Assembly (NCBI RefSeq): GCF_018437505.1
Contig: NZ_CP072467.1
Coordinates: 4,550,010 to 4,614,009, forward strand
Length of the DNA stretch: 64,000 nucleotides
Origin: Spiractinospora alimapuensis
GTDB taxonomy: Bacteria; Actinomycetota; Actinomycetes; Streptosporangiales; Streptosporangiaceae
Direction: 5' to 3'
Every line of letters starts with the position of its first letter. The first letter of the stretch is position 1. Of this stretch, positions 52,380 to 61,392 are shown piece after piece. Both the position numbers and the translations under genes were made by a program. A model generated the notes under the pieces. That model did not search any database and had not been told where the DNA came from. It was given only the letters and a program-made list of their open reading frames with translations.

Positions 52380-52655
52380 TCAGATTACGGCGTCCACCCC
52401 GCCCGGTCGACGTCGAACGCCTTGCCTTCCTGGCGTTCGCCCACGAGTTCCCATTCCCCGCCGGGCTGCAACGCCGTCGTGCGCACCGGTGATCCTAGAT
52501 GGCGCCGGCGGCCGGCGAGCGAATTCGGGTGTGGGCTCAGGCCTGGTCCCGCGGGCGATCAGGTGAGCCGGCAGTCGCGGGGGGACGTGGGACGCGAGGT
52601 TGCCGGTGCCTGTCACTAGGGTGAAGGTCATCGGTGCTGCTCCTGTCACGTTCAC
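52380..52655 (-). pseudogene. Remnants of metabolic genes
   Basis: Two overlapping relics: MTFTLVTGTGNLASHV (from ATG 52631) looks like the first residues of an NmrA/NAD(P)-binding protein and then degenerates. In another frame, LQPGGEWELVGERQEGK to a TAA at 52385 looks like the C-terminal end of a different protein. The stretch appears to be a recombination scar. Confidence 0.45.
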
Positions 52656-52706
52656 GCGTGGTTGCCCATCGACCTATTGACGGTCGAGCGAAGGAAACGT
52701 GACAGG
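52642..52706. repeat. Eleven-base inverted repeat flanking a possible promoter
   Basis: CCTGTCACGTT (52642-52652) and AACGTGACAGG (52696-52706) are perfect complements 43 bp apart, just upstream of the NmrA-like remnant. It may be a leftover operator. Confidence 0.4.
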
Positions 52707-52741
52707 CCCCACCGGGACCTGCTGGTCACCGAGCGGTGAGC

Positions 52742-52779
52742 GTGGCTCCCGCCGGAGCGGCGCTTCCGGCGGGAGCCAC
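52742..52779 (-). terminator. Terminator downstream of the MFS gene
   Basis: GTGGCTCCCGCCGGA (52742-52756) and TCCGGCGGGAGCCAC (52765-52779) form a perfect 15-bp stem with an 8-nt loop, 18 bp after the MFS stop. Confidence 0.75.
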
Positions 52780-52797
52780 GGGGGCCTGATGCTCGCG

Positions 52798-54396
52798 TTA
52801 GGACGTGGGGATGGGGGCGGCCGCGTCCTCGGTTGCATCGTTGGGCTCGGTGTTGGTGGGTGGAGTGGGCCTGGGGCCTCGGAACAGGACGAGGAGCACC
52901 ATCACGGCCATCACCGCGACACCGACCCACATGGCCTGCTGCCAGCCGGAGACGAACGCCTCCTGCGCGGCGGTGAGGATCTGCTGGGAGTGGACGCCGG
53001 CGGTCTGACTAACGGCGGTCGCGTTGGCGATCCCGTCGCTCGCGGTCGCCGCGAGGTCGTCGGGAACCCCGTCCAGGCGGTCGCTGATGGCGTTCTGGTA
53101 GCCCGCTGTCAGGAGCCCGCCGAGCAGCGCGATCCCCAGGGCGGCACCGAACTCCCGAGTGAGGTCGTTGAGCGCCGAGGCCACCCCCTGTTGTTCCCGG
53201 GGCAGGGACGAGGTGATCGCCTCGGTCGAGGGGGTCATCGCCAGCCCCGCCCCGAGCCCCATCGCGACCAGTCCCGGCAGGACGGTCAGGTACCCGCCCG
53301 AGGCGGAAACGAGAGTGGCCATCAGCGCCAGTCCGCCGGCGGCGACGGTGAGCCCGGTCGCCATCGCCGCGCGGACCCCGACCCGCGCGGCGAGTCGAGG
53401 AGCGAGGCCCGAAGCGGCCATCATCACCAACGCCATGGGCATCATGCCGAGAGTGGCGAGCAGCCCGCTCCAACCGAGGACCACCTGGAAAAACGGGTAG
53501 AGGACCAGAGAGACCCCGCCCTGCACCCCGAACAGGACCAGCAGCAGTGTGGTGCCCGACGACAGCCCGCGCGTGCGGAAGTGGCGGATGTCCAGCAGCG
53601 GGAACGGGGTACGCAACTCCCAGAGCACGAACACGACCGTCGCGACGAGCGCCGCGGTGAGGGTGAGGACGATGGCGGGGTCGCCCCAGCCGAGTGCGGG
53701 CGCCTCGTGTAGGGCGAAGGTGTACCCGACGGCGGCGACGATCGAGGTCACGGTCCCGGGTACGTCGAACCGTCCGGGTGTGTCGCCACGGGAGTTCGGG
53801 ACGGCCCGAACACTGATCAGTGCCGAGACGAGCGCGAGGGCGAGCGGCAGCGCGAACAGCCACCGCCAGGTCGCGACATCCACCAGGAGCGCGGAGAGGT
53901 ACATGCCGATGATGCCGCCTCCACCGGCGACCGCGGTCCACATGCCGATGGCCCGGGAACGCCGCTCGTCGGGGAAGGACGCTGTGATCACCGACAGGGT
54001 GACGGGCATGATCATGGCTGCCCCGACGCCGCTGAGCATGCGCGCCCCCAGCATCACCTCGGCGGTCGGGGCGAGCCCGGCGGCGACGTTCGCCGTCGCG
54101 AACACGGCGAGCCCCGCGAGCAGGACGGGCTTGCGTCCCCACCGGTCGCCCGCCGCCCCCAGAGGCAGGAGGAGTGCGGCCAGGGTAAGGGTGTAGGTGT
54201 TGATGATCCACAGCACCTCACCGTGCGAGGCGTCGAACGTCGCCGCCAACTGCGGCTGGGCCACGTTCAGCCCGGAGACCGACGCGACGACTGCCATCAA
54301 CGCGAGGCAGACGGCCCACAGGATCGCGCGGCGGCGACGTGGGTCCTCGATCAACGGTGTGGGCGCGTCCGATCCGTCGGAGGTGGTGGAGATCAT
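52798..54396 (-). CDS. MFS transporter, EmrB/QacA-type drug exporter
   Basis: This 532-residue protein has 14 membrane helices. The family signature GDRWGRKPVLLAG lies between helices 2 and 3 (about residues 83-95). VVDVATWRW-like and FDVPGTVTSIVAAVGYTFAL segments fit DHA2 exporters. It probably expels a hydrophobic drug using the proton gradient. AAAGGA precedes ATG 54396. It is followed by a terminator and preceded by the methyltransferase gene in the same direction; the regulator may be the XRE-cupin gene nearby. Confidence 0.92.
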   Translation of the reverse strand: MISTTSDGSDAPTPLIEDPRRRRAILWAVCLALMAVVASVSGLNVAQPQLAATFDASHGEVLWIINTYTLTLAALLLPLGAAGDRWGRKPVLLAGLAVFATANVAAGLAPTAEVMLGARMLSGVGAAMIMPVTLSVITASFPDERRSRAIGMWTAVAGGGGIIGMYLSALLVDVATWRWLFALPLALALVSALISVRAVPNSRGDTPGRFDVPGTVTSIVAAVGYTFALHEAPALGWGDPAIVLTLTAALVATVVFVLWELRTPFPLLDIRHFRTRGLSSGTTLLLVLFGVQGGVSLVLYPFFQVVLGWSGLLATLGMMPMALVMMAASGLAPRLAARVGVRAAMATGLTVAAGGLALMATLVSASGGYLTVLPGLVAMGLGAGLAMTPSTEAITSSLPREQQGVASALNDLTREFGAALGIALLGGLLTAGYQNAISDRLDGVPDDLAATASDGIANATAVSQTAGVHSQQILTAAQEAFVSGWQQAMWVGVAVMAVMVLLVLFRGPRPTPPTNTEPNDATEDAAAPIPTS

Positions 54397-54458
54397 GGTC
54401 AGCTGGTCCTTTCGGCGGTGAGTCCCGCCCGGTGACGAGGCGCGGTGGGCGGCAGGCA

Positions 54459-54488
54459 CCGGCGTCGAGGCGCGCGCCTCGACGCCGG
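54459..54488 (-). terminator. 30-bp palindrome between methyltransferase and MFS genes
   Basis: The 30 bases at 54459-54488 are a perfect palindrome (arms CCGGCGTCGAGGCGC). It could form a strong hairpin that ends the methyltransferase transcript. Confidence 0.65.
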
Positions 54489-54500
54489 GACGGACACGGA

Positions 54501-55298
54501 TCAGGGCACGCGCTGGACGCGGACGACCACGTCGCGCAACTGCCGGGCGCGCCCACCCGCGTGTACGGTGCGGGTGTTCTCGTAGGCGGCGTCGACACGC
54601 CACTCCGGCGAGGGGAACAGCTCCGCGATCCCCGCCCGGGTGGCCGTGGCACCCTCGGGATGCCCGTGCCCGTGCCCGTGCCCGTGCTGTCCGTGGCCGT
54701 GGTGGCCGTGGTCGTGCTGTCCGTGGTCGTGGACGTGGCCCACGATCAGGAGGGTGCCGCCGGGGGCGACCCAGGCCGCGATGCGCCGGTAGAACGCGAG
54801 CTGCCCGATGTCGGGGTGGGCGTAGCTGGTGACCACGAGATCCCAGGCGCGTTCTGGCTTCCAGCGGGTCACGTCTGTCTCCACCCACTCCACCTGGCCG
54901 GCCAGCCCGGCGGCGTCGGCGCGACCCGCGGCGGTGGCCAACGCGTTCGCGGAGATGTCGGCGCCGGTGACGCGCCAGCCCCGCTCGGCCAACCAGAGCG
55001 CCTCGGTTCCGGTGCCGCACCCCGCGTCCAGCGCGGTTCCCCGGGGCAGGTGCGCGGTCTCGGCGGGTACATAGGGATTGACCGGCAGGAGCCGGCCGTC
55101 GCCGCCGACGGTGGGAGTCCAGTGGTCCTCCCAATAGTTCTTGTCGAACTCGTGCGTCACGTGCCCGCCACTTCCGCTCCACCGGGTGTCGTCGTCCGCC
55201 CGGCCGCTGTGGGTGGGCGTCAACGCCGCACCCTCACCGGTCACGCCACCTTCCGCACTCGCCTCGTTGCGCACCGGCGTGTTGTTCTCCGCGTTCAT
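54501..55298 (-). CDS. SAM-dependent methyltransferase with a histidine-rich loop
   Basis: This 265-residue enzyme has a Rossmann methyltransferase core: THEFDKNYWEDHW, LDAGCGTGTEALWLAERGWRVTGAD (SAM-binding, about residues 90-114) and VAPGGTLLIVGHVHD. After that point an insertion of about 25 residues is nearly all His and Gly, an obvious metal-binding stretch. The first about 45 residues are a polar extension. It diverges from the XRE-cupin gene across a small operator. GGGAGGA precedes ATG 55298. Confidence 0.87.
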   Translation of the reverse strand: MNAENNTPVRNEASAEGGVTGEGAALTPTHSGRADDDTRWSGSGGHVTHEFDKNYWEDHWTPTVGGDGRLLPVNPYVPAETAHLPRGTALDAGCGTGTEALWLAERGWRVTGADISANALATAAGRADAAGLAGQVEWVETDVTRWKPERAWDLVVTSYAHPDIGQLAFYRRIAAWVAPGGTLLIVGHVHDHGQHDHGHHGHGQHGHGHGHGHPEGATATRAGIAELFPSPEWRVDAAYENTRTVHAGGRARQLRDVVVRVQRVP

Positions 55299-55358
55299 CG
55301 CGTTGTCCTCCCGCTCTTCGCGTTGCTGGGACCAGCATCAACGCCCACAGGGCGGACT

Positions 55359-55374
55359 GGCAAATATCATTGCC
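55359..55374. promoter_or_regulatory. Operator candidate between the methyltransferase and XRE-cupin genes
   Basis: GGCAAATATCATTGCC has 5-bp complementary arms (GGCAA/TTGCC). A related ATGGCAAAATGGCC follows at 55377-55390. Position suggests autoregulation by the XRE-cupin protein. Confidence 0.5.
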
Positions 55375-55392
55375 GAATGGCAAAATGGCCGT

Positions 55393-55980
55393 ATGAGTGA
55401 CACGGACGACCAGACTCTGGACACCGTCGGCCCCCGCCTGAAGCACCTGCGGCTGCACCGCGACGTCACGCTGACCCGGCTCGCCACGGAGACCGGGATC
55501 TCCGCCAGTACGCTGTCCCGGCTGGAAGCCGGACTCCGCCGGCCGACCTTGGAACAGCTCCTGCCGCTGGCTCGGTACTACGGAGTCACCATCGACTCCC
55601 TCGTCGACGCGCCCCGCACCGCCGATCCCCGCGTCGACCTGCGCCCATTGGCGTGCGCCGACGGGTCGGTGATCATTCCGCTCACCCGACGGCCGGGCGG
55701 TATCCAGGCCTACAAGTTCGTCCTACCGACCGGCCGCGACGACACCGTCCCCGACCCGCGTTCCCACGAGGGCTACGACTGGGCCTACGTCCTCAACGGG
55801 ACACTGCGGCTGGTCCTCGGCGACCAGGACCTTCGCCTCCGCGCCGGCGAGGCCGCGGAGTTCGACACCCGCACGCCCCACTGGTTCGGCGCCACCAGCA
55901 GTGGCCCGGTCGAGTACCTCAGCCTCGTCGGCCGCCAGGGCGAGCGCGCCCACATCCGCGTCAATACGGATCCCGCCTAG
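55393..55980 (+). CDS. XRE-family regulator with cupin domain
   Basis: This 195-residue protein has an N-terminal helix-turn-helix (LKHLRLHRDVTLTRLATETGISASTLSRLEAGLRRPTLEQLLPLARYYGV) and a C-terminal cupin (SHEGYDWAYVLNGTLRLVLGDQDLRLRAGEAAEFDTRTPHWFGA). Cupins bind small ligands, so this is probably a ligand-gated repressor of the adjacent methyltransferase gene and perhaps the MFS exporter gene. Confidence 0.88.
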   Translation: MSDTDDQTLDTVGPRLKHLRLHRDVTLTRLATETGISASTLSRLEAGLRRPTLEQLLPLARYYGVTIDSLVDAPRTADPRVDLRPLACADGSVIIPLTRRPGGIQAYKFVLPTGRDDTVPDPRSHEGYDWAYVLNGTLRLVLGDQDLRLRAGEAAEFDTRTPHWFGATSSGPVEYLSLVGRQGERAHIRVNTDPA

Positions 55981-56154
55981 CGTGACGCTGCTTCTCGTCG
56001 TGCGACGTTCGTGTGGCTGGCGACCGTCTGGGGCGTGGTCGCTATGGGGAAAACCGTGGCTGGTTGATCGATTGCGAACGCGTGTCCGAAACAGTGGTTC
56101 AATGGTGGTCCGCGCTCCGGCTCCCGTCGTCAACCAGTTCCGTGGAGATCGCCT

Positions 56155-56799
56155 GTGTCCAACACACCGAAGAAGACCGACCTCAAGAAGGAGCTGCCCA
56201 CCTTTCGGGCGAGCGCCGGGGCGTTCGAGATCCTCGATGTTCCCGACTTCCAGTACCTGATGATCGACGGCCGTGGTGACCCCAACAGCTCACCGGCCTA
56301 CGCCCAGGCACTCTCCGCCCTCTATCCGGCGGCCTACAAGCTCAAGTTCCACAGCAAGAAGGAACTCGACCGCGACTACGTGGTTCCCCCGTTGGAGGGC
56401 CTCTGGTGGGCGGAGGACATGACGTCCTTCACCACGTCCCGGGACAAGTCCCAGTGGAGCTGGACCATGATGATCATGGTGCCGGAGTGGATCACTCAGG
56501 AGGACTACGCGGCGGCGCTGGGCGGCGTGAAAGAGAAGGATCGCCCGGAACGGCTCGACGACGTCCGGTTGGCGACGCTCGCCGAGGGCCGCTGTGTCCA
56601 GACCCTCCACATCGGCTCCTACGACGACGAAACGGAGGTCCTCGCGCGCCTGCACACGGAGTTCGTGCCCGCCAACGGTCTCCGCATGGTCGGAACTCAC
56701 CACGAGATCTACCTCAGCGACCCACGAAAGGTCGCCCCGGAGCGGTTGCGCACCATCCTGCGCCAACCCGTCCGGTCCGACGCGGGCCCGGACGCCTGA
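56155..56799 (+). CDS. GyrI-like small-molecule-binding domain protein
   Basis: This 214-residue stand-alone GyrI-like protein has FEILDVPDFQYLMIDGRGDPNSS, YVVPPLEGLWWAED, RCVQTLHIGSYDDETEVL and GTHHEIYLSDPRKVAPERLRTILR. Related domains bind drugs or hydrolyse cyclopropanoid compounds. It is not fused to a helix-turn-helix, so it is not a BmrR/AraC-type regulator. GTG 56155 follows GGAGA. Confidence 0.85.
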   Translation: MSNTPKKTDLKKELPTFRASAGAFEILDVPDFQYLMIDGRGDPNSSPAYAQALSALYPAAYKLKFHSKKELDRDYVVPPLEGLWWAEDMTSFTTSRDKSQWSWTMMIMVPEWITQEDYAAALGGVKEKDRPERLDDVRLATLAEGRCVQTLHIGSYDDETEVLARLHTEFVPANGLRMVGTHHEIYLSDPRKVAPERLRTILRQPVRSDAGPDA

Positions 56800-56952
56800 G
56801 GAGGTCAGAAGCCGAGCCCGGACAGTCTGGCCGTGAGCTCGGCGACCACCCGCGGCGTCCCTCGGTCGCGCGGGCGTTCCAGGAGCCCGGCGGGTAGGTG
56901 TGCGATCCGGCGGTGTCCCTGTCCGTTCGTCGTCGTCCGCCAAGACGGCGAA

Positions 56953-56984
56953 CGCCCGCGCTCGCCGGAGGGGGAACGCGGGCG
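56953..56984. terminator. Weak bidirectional terminator
   Basis: CGCCCGCG (56953-56960) and CGCGGGCG (56977-56984) form an 8-bp stem with a 16-nt loop between convergent genes. Confidence 0.4.
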
Positions 56985-56999
56985 GGGGACGTCCGTCCG

Positions 57000-57311
57000 T
57001 CACTTGATGAGGCGGCCGATGGCGGCGGAGGCCTCTTTGAGTTTCTCGTCTGGGCCGGTGGCGGAGTGGGCGGCTCCCAGGACGCAGTGCTTGAGGTGTT
57101 CGTCGAGCAGGCCCAGGGACACGGTCTCGAGCTCGGAGGTGATGTCGCCGATCTCGGTGAGCATCTCGATGCAGTACTGGTCGTCCTGGATCATTCGGTG
57201 GACGACCTGGGTCTTGCCCTCGATGCGCTTCAGCCTGGTGATGTAGTCGTCCTTGTCGACACGGTGCCGGTCGTGGCCGGTGGGGCGGTCGGCGGTGGCG
57301 TGAGTCGTCAT
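57000..57311 (-). CDS. csoR: CsoR-type copper-sensing repressor
   Basis: This 103-residue four-helix protein has the CsoR copper ligands Cys47, His72 and Cys76 (DQYCIEML and DEHLKHC) and the family core ITRLKRIEGKTQVVHRMIQ. It binds palindromic GTAcccc-type boxes and lets go when copper is bound. It is the last gene of the leftward copper operon and probably regulates all the boxes at 61167-61367. Confidence 0.93.
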   Translation of the reverse strand: MTTHATADRPTGHDRHRVDKDDYITRLKRIEGKTQVVHRMIQDDQYCIEMLTEIGDITSELETVSLGLLDEHLKHCVLGAAHSATGPDEKLKEASAAIGRLIK

Positions 57312-57395
57312 CGTGTCCTCCTGGGGGCGTGGTCGAGGGGAGAGGAGAGCCCCGGCCGCTTCGCTGGGGAAGTGACCGGGGCGGTGGGGCCTGGA

Positions 57396-57638
57396 TCAGG
57401 CCGCGCTCACGTAGCGCTCGGGGTCGGCGTCGAACAGTGGCCCGCAGGACGAGCAGCACAGCCAGTACCGGGTCCCGTTGTGGTCGCGGTACAGTCCCGC
57501 GGCTTCGGCGTCCGCCTTCACCACGGTGCTTCCGCGCATCACGGGGCAGGTGGCGACGTCGTCGGCGTTGTCCTGACCGACCTGGACGGGCTGGGGGGTC
57601 GCGGCCTTGTCGTGGCCGCCGCAGCAGGAGGAGCTCAT
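57396..57638 (-). CDS. YHS-domain metal-binding protein
   Basis: This 80-residue protein begins with a Cys-rich MSSSCCGGHDK. It then carries a YHS-type domain: ATCPVMRGSTVVKADAEAAGL and YRDHNGTRYWLCCSSCGPLFDADPERY. Such domains bind transition metals, often copper. It lies between copA and csoR, so a copper chaperone or scavenger role is likely. Confidence 0.85.
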   Translation of the reverse strand: MSSSCCGGHDKAATPQPVQVGQDNADDVATCPVMRGSTVVKADAEAAGLYRDHNGTRYWLCCSSCGPLFDADPERYVSAA

Positions 57639-57671
57639 GGTTCCCGTTCTCCGATTCGTTTCAACTGTTGG

Positions 57672-60002
57672 TTAGACGTCCACGGTCTCGCGGCTCGGGG
57701 CCACGGGTCGTGGTTCCGCCGGCGCCTCGTCGGCGCGGGACCTGAAGGTGCGCAGTCGCAGACTGTTGCTGACCACGAAGACGCTGGAGAACGCCATCGC
57801 GGCACCGGCCAGCATGGGGTTGAGCAGACCGAGCGCGGCGAGCGGGATCGCCGCCGTGTTGTAGGCGAAGGCCCAGAACAGGTTGCCCTTGATGGTGCCC
57901 AGGGTGCGCCGGGCGAGACGGATGGCGTCGGCGGCCGCCCGCAGGTCCCCGCGGACCAGCGTGATGTCCGCGGCCTCGATCGCCACGTCCGTACCGGTCC
58001 CCATGGCCAGCCCCAGGTCGGCCTGGGCCAGGGCCGGCGCGTCGTTGACGCCGTCGCCGACCATCGCCACGACCTTGCCCTCGCCCTGCAGCCTGGCGAC
58101 GACATCCACCTTGTCCTTCGGCAGGACCTCGGCGATCACCTCGTCGATGCCCACCTCCGCGGCCACCTGCCGCGCCACGGTCTCGTTGTCCCCGGTCAGT
58201 AGTACCGGAGTGAGGCCGAGTTCCCGGAGCTGCGAGATCGCCTGGGCGCTGGTGGGCTTGATCTGGTCGGCGACCACGAGGATCCCCCGAGCCTGACCGT
58301 CCCACCCGACCGCGACGGCGGTCTTGCCACCGGCCTCGGCGGCGCGCTTCGCCGCCCGCAGGTCGGAGTCCAGCTCCTGTGACCAGTCGGCCAGCAGGGC
58401 CTCCCGCCCCACGACCACCGCGTGGCCCTCGACGATGCCCTGCACGCCGCGACCCTCGACGTTCTCGAACGACTCGGGTGTGGGCAGCATCCCCACCTGC
58501 GCCGTCGCGCCGGCCGCGATGGCCTGGGCGATCGGGTGCTCCGAGGAGTCCTCCAACGCCCCGGCGATGCGGAGCAGGTCCTCACGGCTGGTGCCCGCGG
58601 CGGGAACCGCGTCGACCAGGCTCATCCTGCCGCTGGTGACGGTGCCGGTCTTGTCGAGGACGACGGTGTCGATGCGGCGGGTGGACTCCAGGACCTCGGG
58701 GCCCTTGATGAGGACACCCATCTGGGCGCCGCGTCCCGTCCCGACGAGCAGTGCGGTGGGAGTGGCGAGCCCCAGAGCGCAGGGGCACGCGATGATGAGG
58801 ACGGCGACCGCGGCGGTGAATCCGGCGCTGAGCGGGAAGCCCGCCCCGATCCACGCACCCAGGGCGGCGACCGCGATCGCGATCGCGACGGGGACGAACA
58901 CTCCGGACACGCGGTCGGCGAGCCGCTGGATCTCGGCCTTACCGGACTGGGCGTCCTCGACCAGCTTGGCCATCTGGGACAGTTGGGTGTCGGAACCGAC
59001 CCGCGTCGCCCGGATCACGAGCCGTCCGCCCGCGTTGACGGTCGCTCCCGTCACGTTGTCGCCTTCGCCGACCTCGACAGGAACCGACTCGCCGGTGAGC
59101 ATGGAGGCGTCGATCGCGGAGCTGCCCGAGGTGATCACGCCGTCGGTGGCGATCTTCTCCCCGGGACGGACCACGAACTCGTCCCCGACCGTGAGCTCCT
59201 CGATCGCGATGCGCCGCTCGGCACCGTCGCGCAGGACCGCGACGTCCTTGGCTCCCAGTTCCAGCAGGGAGCGCGCCGCGCCCGCCCGACGCTTGGACCG
59301 CTTCTCGAAGTAGCGACCCAGGAGCACGAAGGTGATGACGCCGGCCGCGACCTCCAGGTAGATGTGTCCCAGACCGTCGCTGCGCGAGATGGTCAACTCG
59401 AAGGGGTGGACCACCCCGGGTTGCCCGGCCGTTCCGAAGAACAGCGCGACGATGGACCACAACAGAGCCGCGGTGGTGCCGACCGAGATGAGGGTGTCCA
59501 TGGTGGCGGAGCCGTGCCGCAGGTTCATGATGGCGGCCCGGTGGAACGGGTACCCGGCCCACACCACCACGGGGGCGGCGAGGACGAGTGAGGCGAAGCC
59601 CCAGTAGTCGAACTGCAGCGCCGGGATCATCGCCATCGCGATGACCGGCACCGCGAGCAGGGCCGAACCGATCACGCGCTGGCGCAGGGTGCGCAGTTCG
59701 GCGTCCTCACGAGCCTCGGCGGAACCGTCGTCGCTGCCCTGGTCCTGCTCCTTGGCGACCTGGGGCAGGGCGGCGGTGTACCCGGTCTTCTCCACCTCGG
59801 CGATGAGTTCGGCGGGGTCGAGGTCAGCCGGTGCCGAGACCGTGGCCTTCTCGGTCGCGTAGTTGACGCTCGCGCTGACACCCTCGAGCTTGTTGAGCTT
59901 CTTCTCGATCCGCATCGCGCACGACGCGCAGGTCATCCCGCCGATCTGCAGCTCGACCTGAGACGAGTCCGGCGCGGTGGCGCCGTCGTGGGCCATCGTC
60001 AT
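57672..60002 (-). CDS. copA: Copper-exporting P1B-type ATPase
   Basis: This 776-residue CopA has an N-terminal heavy-metal-associated domain with GMTCASC (Cys25, Cys28), eight membrane helices, the CPC motif (406-408) in helix 6, phosphorylation Asp450 (DKTGT), the SEHPIAQAI motif and a C-terminal [10 protein letters not shown] hinge. It pumps Cu(I) out of the cell. The gene follows copZ and the secreted-protein gene by 17 bp. Confidence 0.96.
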   Translation of the reverse strand: MTMAHDGATAPDSSQVELQIGGMTCASCAMRIEKKLNKLEGVSASVNYATEKATVSAPADLDPAELIAEVEKTGYTAALPQVAKEQDQGSDDGSAEAREDAELRTLRQRVIGSALLAVPVIAMAMIPALQFDYWGFASLVLAAPVVVWAGYPFHRAAIMNLRHGSATMDTLISVGTTAALLWSIVALFFGTAGQPGVVHPFELTISRSDGLGHIYLEVAAGVITFVLLGRYFEKRSKRRAGAARSLLELGAKDVAVLRDGAERRIAIEELTVGDEFVVRPGEKIATDGVITSGSSAIDASMLTGESVPVEVGEGDNVTGATVNAGGRLVIRATRVGSDTQLSQMAKLVEDAQSGKAEIQRLADRVSGVFVPVAIAIAVAALGAWIGAGFPLSAGFTAAVAVLIIACPCALGLATPTALLVGTGRGAQMGVLIKGPEVLESTRRIDTVVLDKTGTVTSGRMSLVDAVPAAGTSREDLLRIAGALEDSSEHPIAQAIAAGATAQVGMLPTPESFENVEGRGVQGIVEGHAVVVGREALLADWSQELDSDLRAAKRAAEAGGKTAVAVGWDGQARGILVVADQIKPTSAQAISQLRELGLTPVLLTGDNETVARQVAAEVGIDEVIAEVLPKDKVDVVARLQGEGKVVAMVGDGVNDAPALAQADLGLAMGTGTDVAIEAADITLVRGDLRAAADAIRLARRTLGTIKGNLFWAFAYNTAAIPLAALGLLNPMLAGAAMAFSSVFVVSNSLRLRTFRSRADEAPAEPRPVAPSRETVDV

Positions 60003-60019
60003 TGTTCTCTCCTTGGTTC

Positions 60020-60919
60020 TCAGCGGGCGTCGAGGACGAACCGGGCGGTGTGAACCTCCCCGTCCACCTGGAAGTCCAGGTAGAGCAGGTACCGGCCCGG
60101 GGTGGGCGCGGTCGCCGCGAACGCCACGTCAGGTCCTGAGGTGGCGTCGGGTTCGGGGTCGTCCCCGTGGGGGTGCACGTGGAGGTACCCGAGGTCCTCC
60201 TCGCGCAGGGCGACCAGGTGCCCGTAGGCCCCCAAGTAGGGTTCCAGTGAGGTGACCGGTTCGCCGTCGGATTCCACGGTCGCGGTCAGCGTGGATGGCT
60301 CGCCCGCGACGAGTTCGCCGTCCAGCGCGACCTCGAAGTCGTCGACCTCGGTCGTTGTGACCTCCCCGGCGGCCTCATCCGGTTCGAAGTCCCCGGCCAC
60401 CGCGACGGTGGACGACAGTGTGGCGTCCTCCCCGGTGGCGGCCGGGACGAAGTCGGCGAACACACGGTAGGTTCCCGCGGCGTCCCACTCCCATGGGACG
60501 GACCACTCGCCGTCGTCACCGCGCTCCGGGTGTACGTGCCGGAAGCCCTCACCGTCATCGCGAACCACGATGAGGTGCAGTTCCTTCTCGTGTGAGAGCT
60601 CGAAGTCCGTCAGCGCCGCACCCTCGGGGTCGAGGATGGTGAAGGACAGGGTGCCGTCGTCGTCGGGTTCCCGTGGGGCCTGGACGTCGGCCAATCGGTA
60701 GCCGTCCTGCTCCAGCGTGAGACCGAGGCTGCCCGCCTCGTGTTCGGCGCCGTCGTCGGATCGCTCCCCGCCGTGTCCGTCGCCATCGTGGTCCTGGGTT
60801 TCCTCGGTCCAGTCGTCGGCGACCTCGTCGGGTACGACCGCGCCGGCCGTCGCGAACGACGCGGCGAAGACGGCCACGAGTGCCCCGCCGTAGAGCCCGA
60901 GTCGAGTGGGGGTGCGCAT
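60020..60919 (-). CDS. Secreted copper-island protein
   Basis: This 299-residue protein has a signal peptide ([22 protein letters not shown]), an acidic His-containing linker ([10 protein letters not shown]), and two beta-sandwich-like repeats. The repeats end in [19 protein letters not shown] and [10 protein letters not shown], which could bind metal. Similar proteins accompany copZ-copA in Actinobacteria, though I do not know a tested function. ATG 60919 starts one base after copZ ends. Confidence 0.7.
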   Translation of the reverse strand: MRTPTRLGLYGGALVAVFAASFATAGAVVPDEVADDWTEETQDHDGDGHGGERSDDGAEHEAGSLGLTLEQDGYRLADVQAPREPDDDGTLSFTILDPEGAALTDFELSHEKELHLIVVRDDGEGFRHVHPERGDDGEWSVPWEWDAAGTYRVFADFVPAATGEDATLSSTVAVAGDFEPDEAAGEVTTTEVDDFEVALDGELVAGEPSTLTATVESDGEPVTSLEPYLGAYGHLVALREEDLGYLHVHPHGDDPEPDATSGPDVAFAATAPTPGRYLLYLDFQVDGEVHTARFVLDAR

Positions 60920-60920
60920 G

Positions 60921-61130
60921 TCAGGATCGCACCGCCTCGTAGCCGGCCTCATCGACGGCGGCGATGACGTCCGCGTCCTCGATGGGCTTGGCCGCCGTGA
61001 TGACCAGTCGTCCGGTGGCGGCACTGACCTCGATGCTCCGCACGCCGTCGATCAGGCTGACCTCAGAACGGATCGCGGTCTCGCAGTGTCCGCAGCTCAT
61101 TCCGGTGACGGCGAATTCGGTGGTGGACAT
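60921..61130 (-). CDS. copZ: CopZ-like copper chaperone
   Basis: This 69-residue heavy-metal-associated domain protein has FAVTGMSCGHCETAIRSEV with CxxC, then IEVSAATGRLVITAAKPI and VIAAVDEAGYEA. It carries Cu(I) to CopA. GAAGGGAAG precedes ATG 61130. It is the first gene of the operon behind a CsoR box. Confidence 0.94.
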   Translation of the reverse strand: MSTTEFAVTGMSCGHCETAIRSEVSLIDGVRSIEVSAATGRLVITAAKPIEDADVIAAVDEAGYEAVRS

Positions 61131-61166
61131 CGTCGCTTCCCTTCTCGTTCTCGATAGGACCACTAA

Positions 61167-61367
61167 ATACCCCAAGGGGGTATCTGTCAAGCCCTGTGCT
61201 TCGACTTCGGTTCCTTGCGGTGTCGAGCGCGCGGCGCACCCCCAGGAGAGTGGGGGTGTCGAGGCTGGTGGTCGCGTGTTGCGTCCGCCCGCCCAACGAT
61301 GGTACCCCTATGGGGTACTTATACCCCCCAGGGGTACACCTCTGGTTTTATATACCCCCATTGGTAT
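61167..61367. promoter_or_regulatory. Four CsoR-type boxes in the divergent copper promoter
   Basis: Dyads of the GTACCCC...GGGGTAC kind occur at 61167-61183 (ATACCCC-AA-GGGGGTAT), 61302-61318 (GTACCCC-TAT-GGGGTAC, perfect), 61321-61337 and 61352-61367 (ATACC/GGTAT). The first is near the copZ start; the other three lie just before the FAD reductase gene. CsoR probably represses both directions until copper rises. Confidence 0.85.
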
Positions 61368-61392
61368 CCAGTGCAACCGAGAGGAACGCGTG

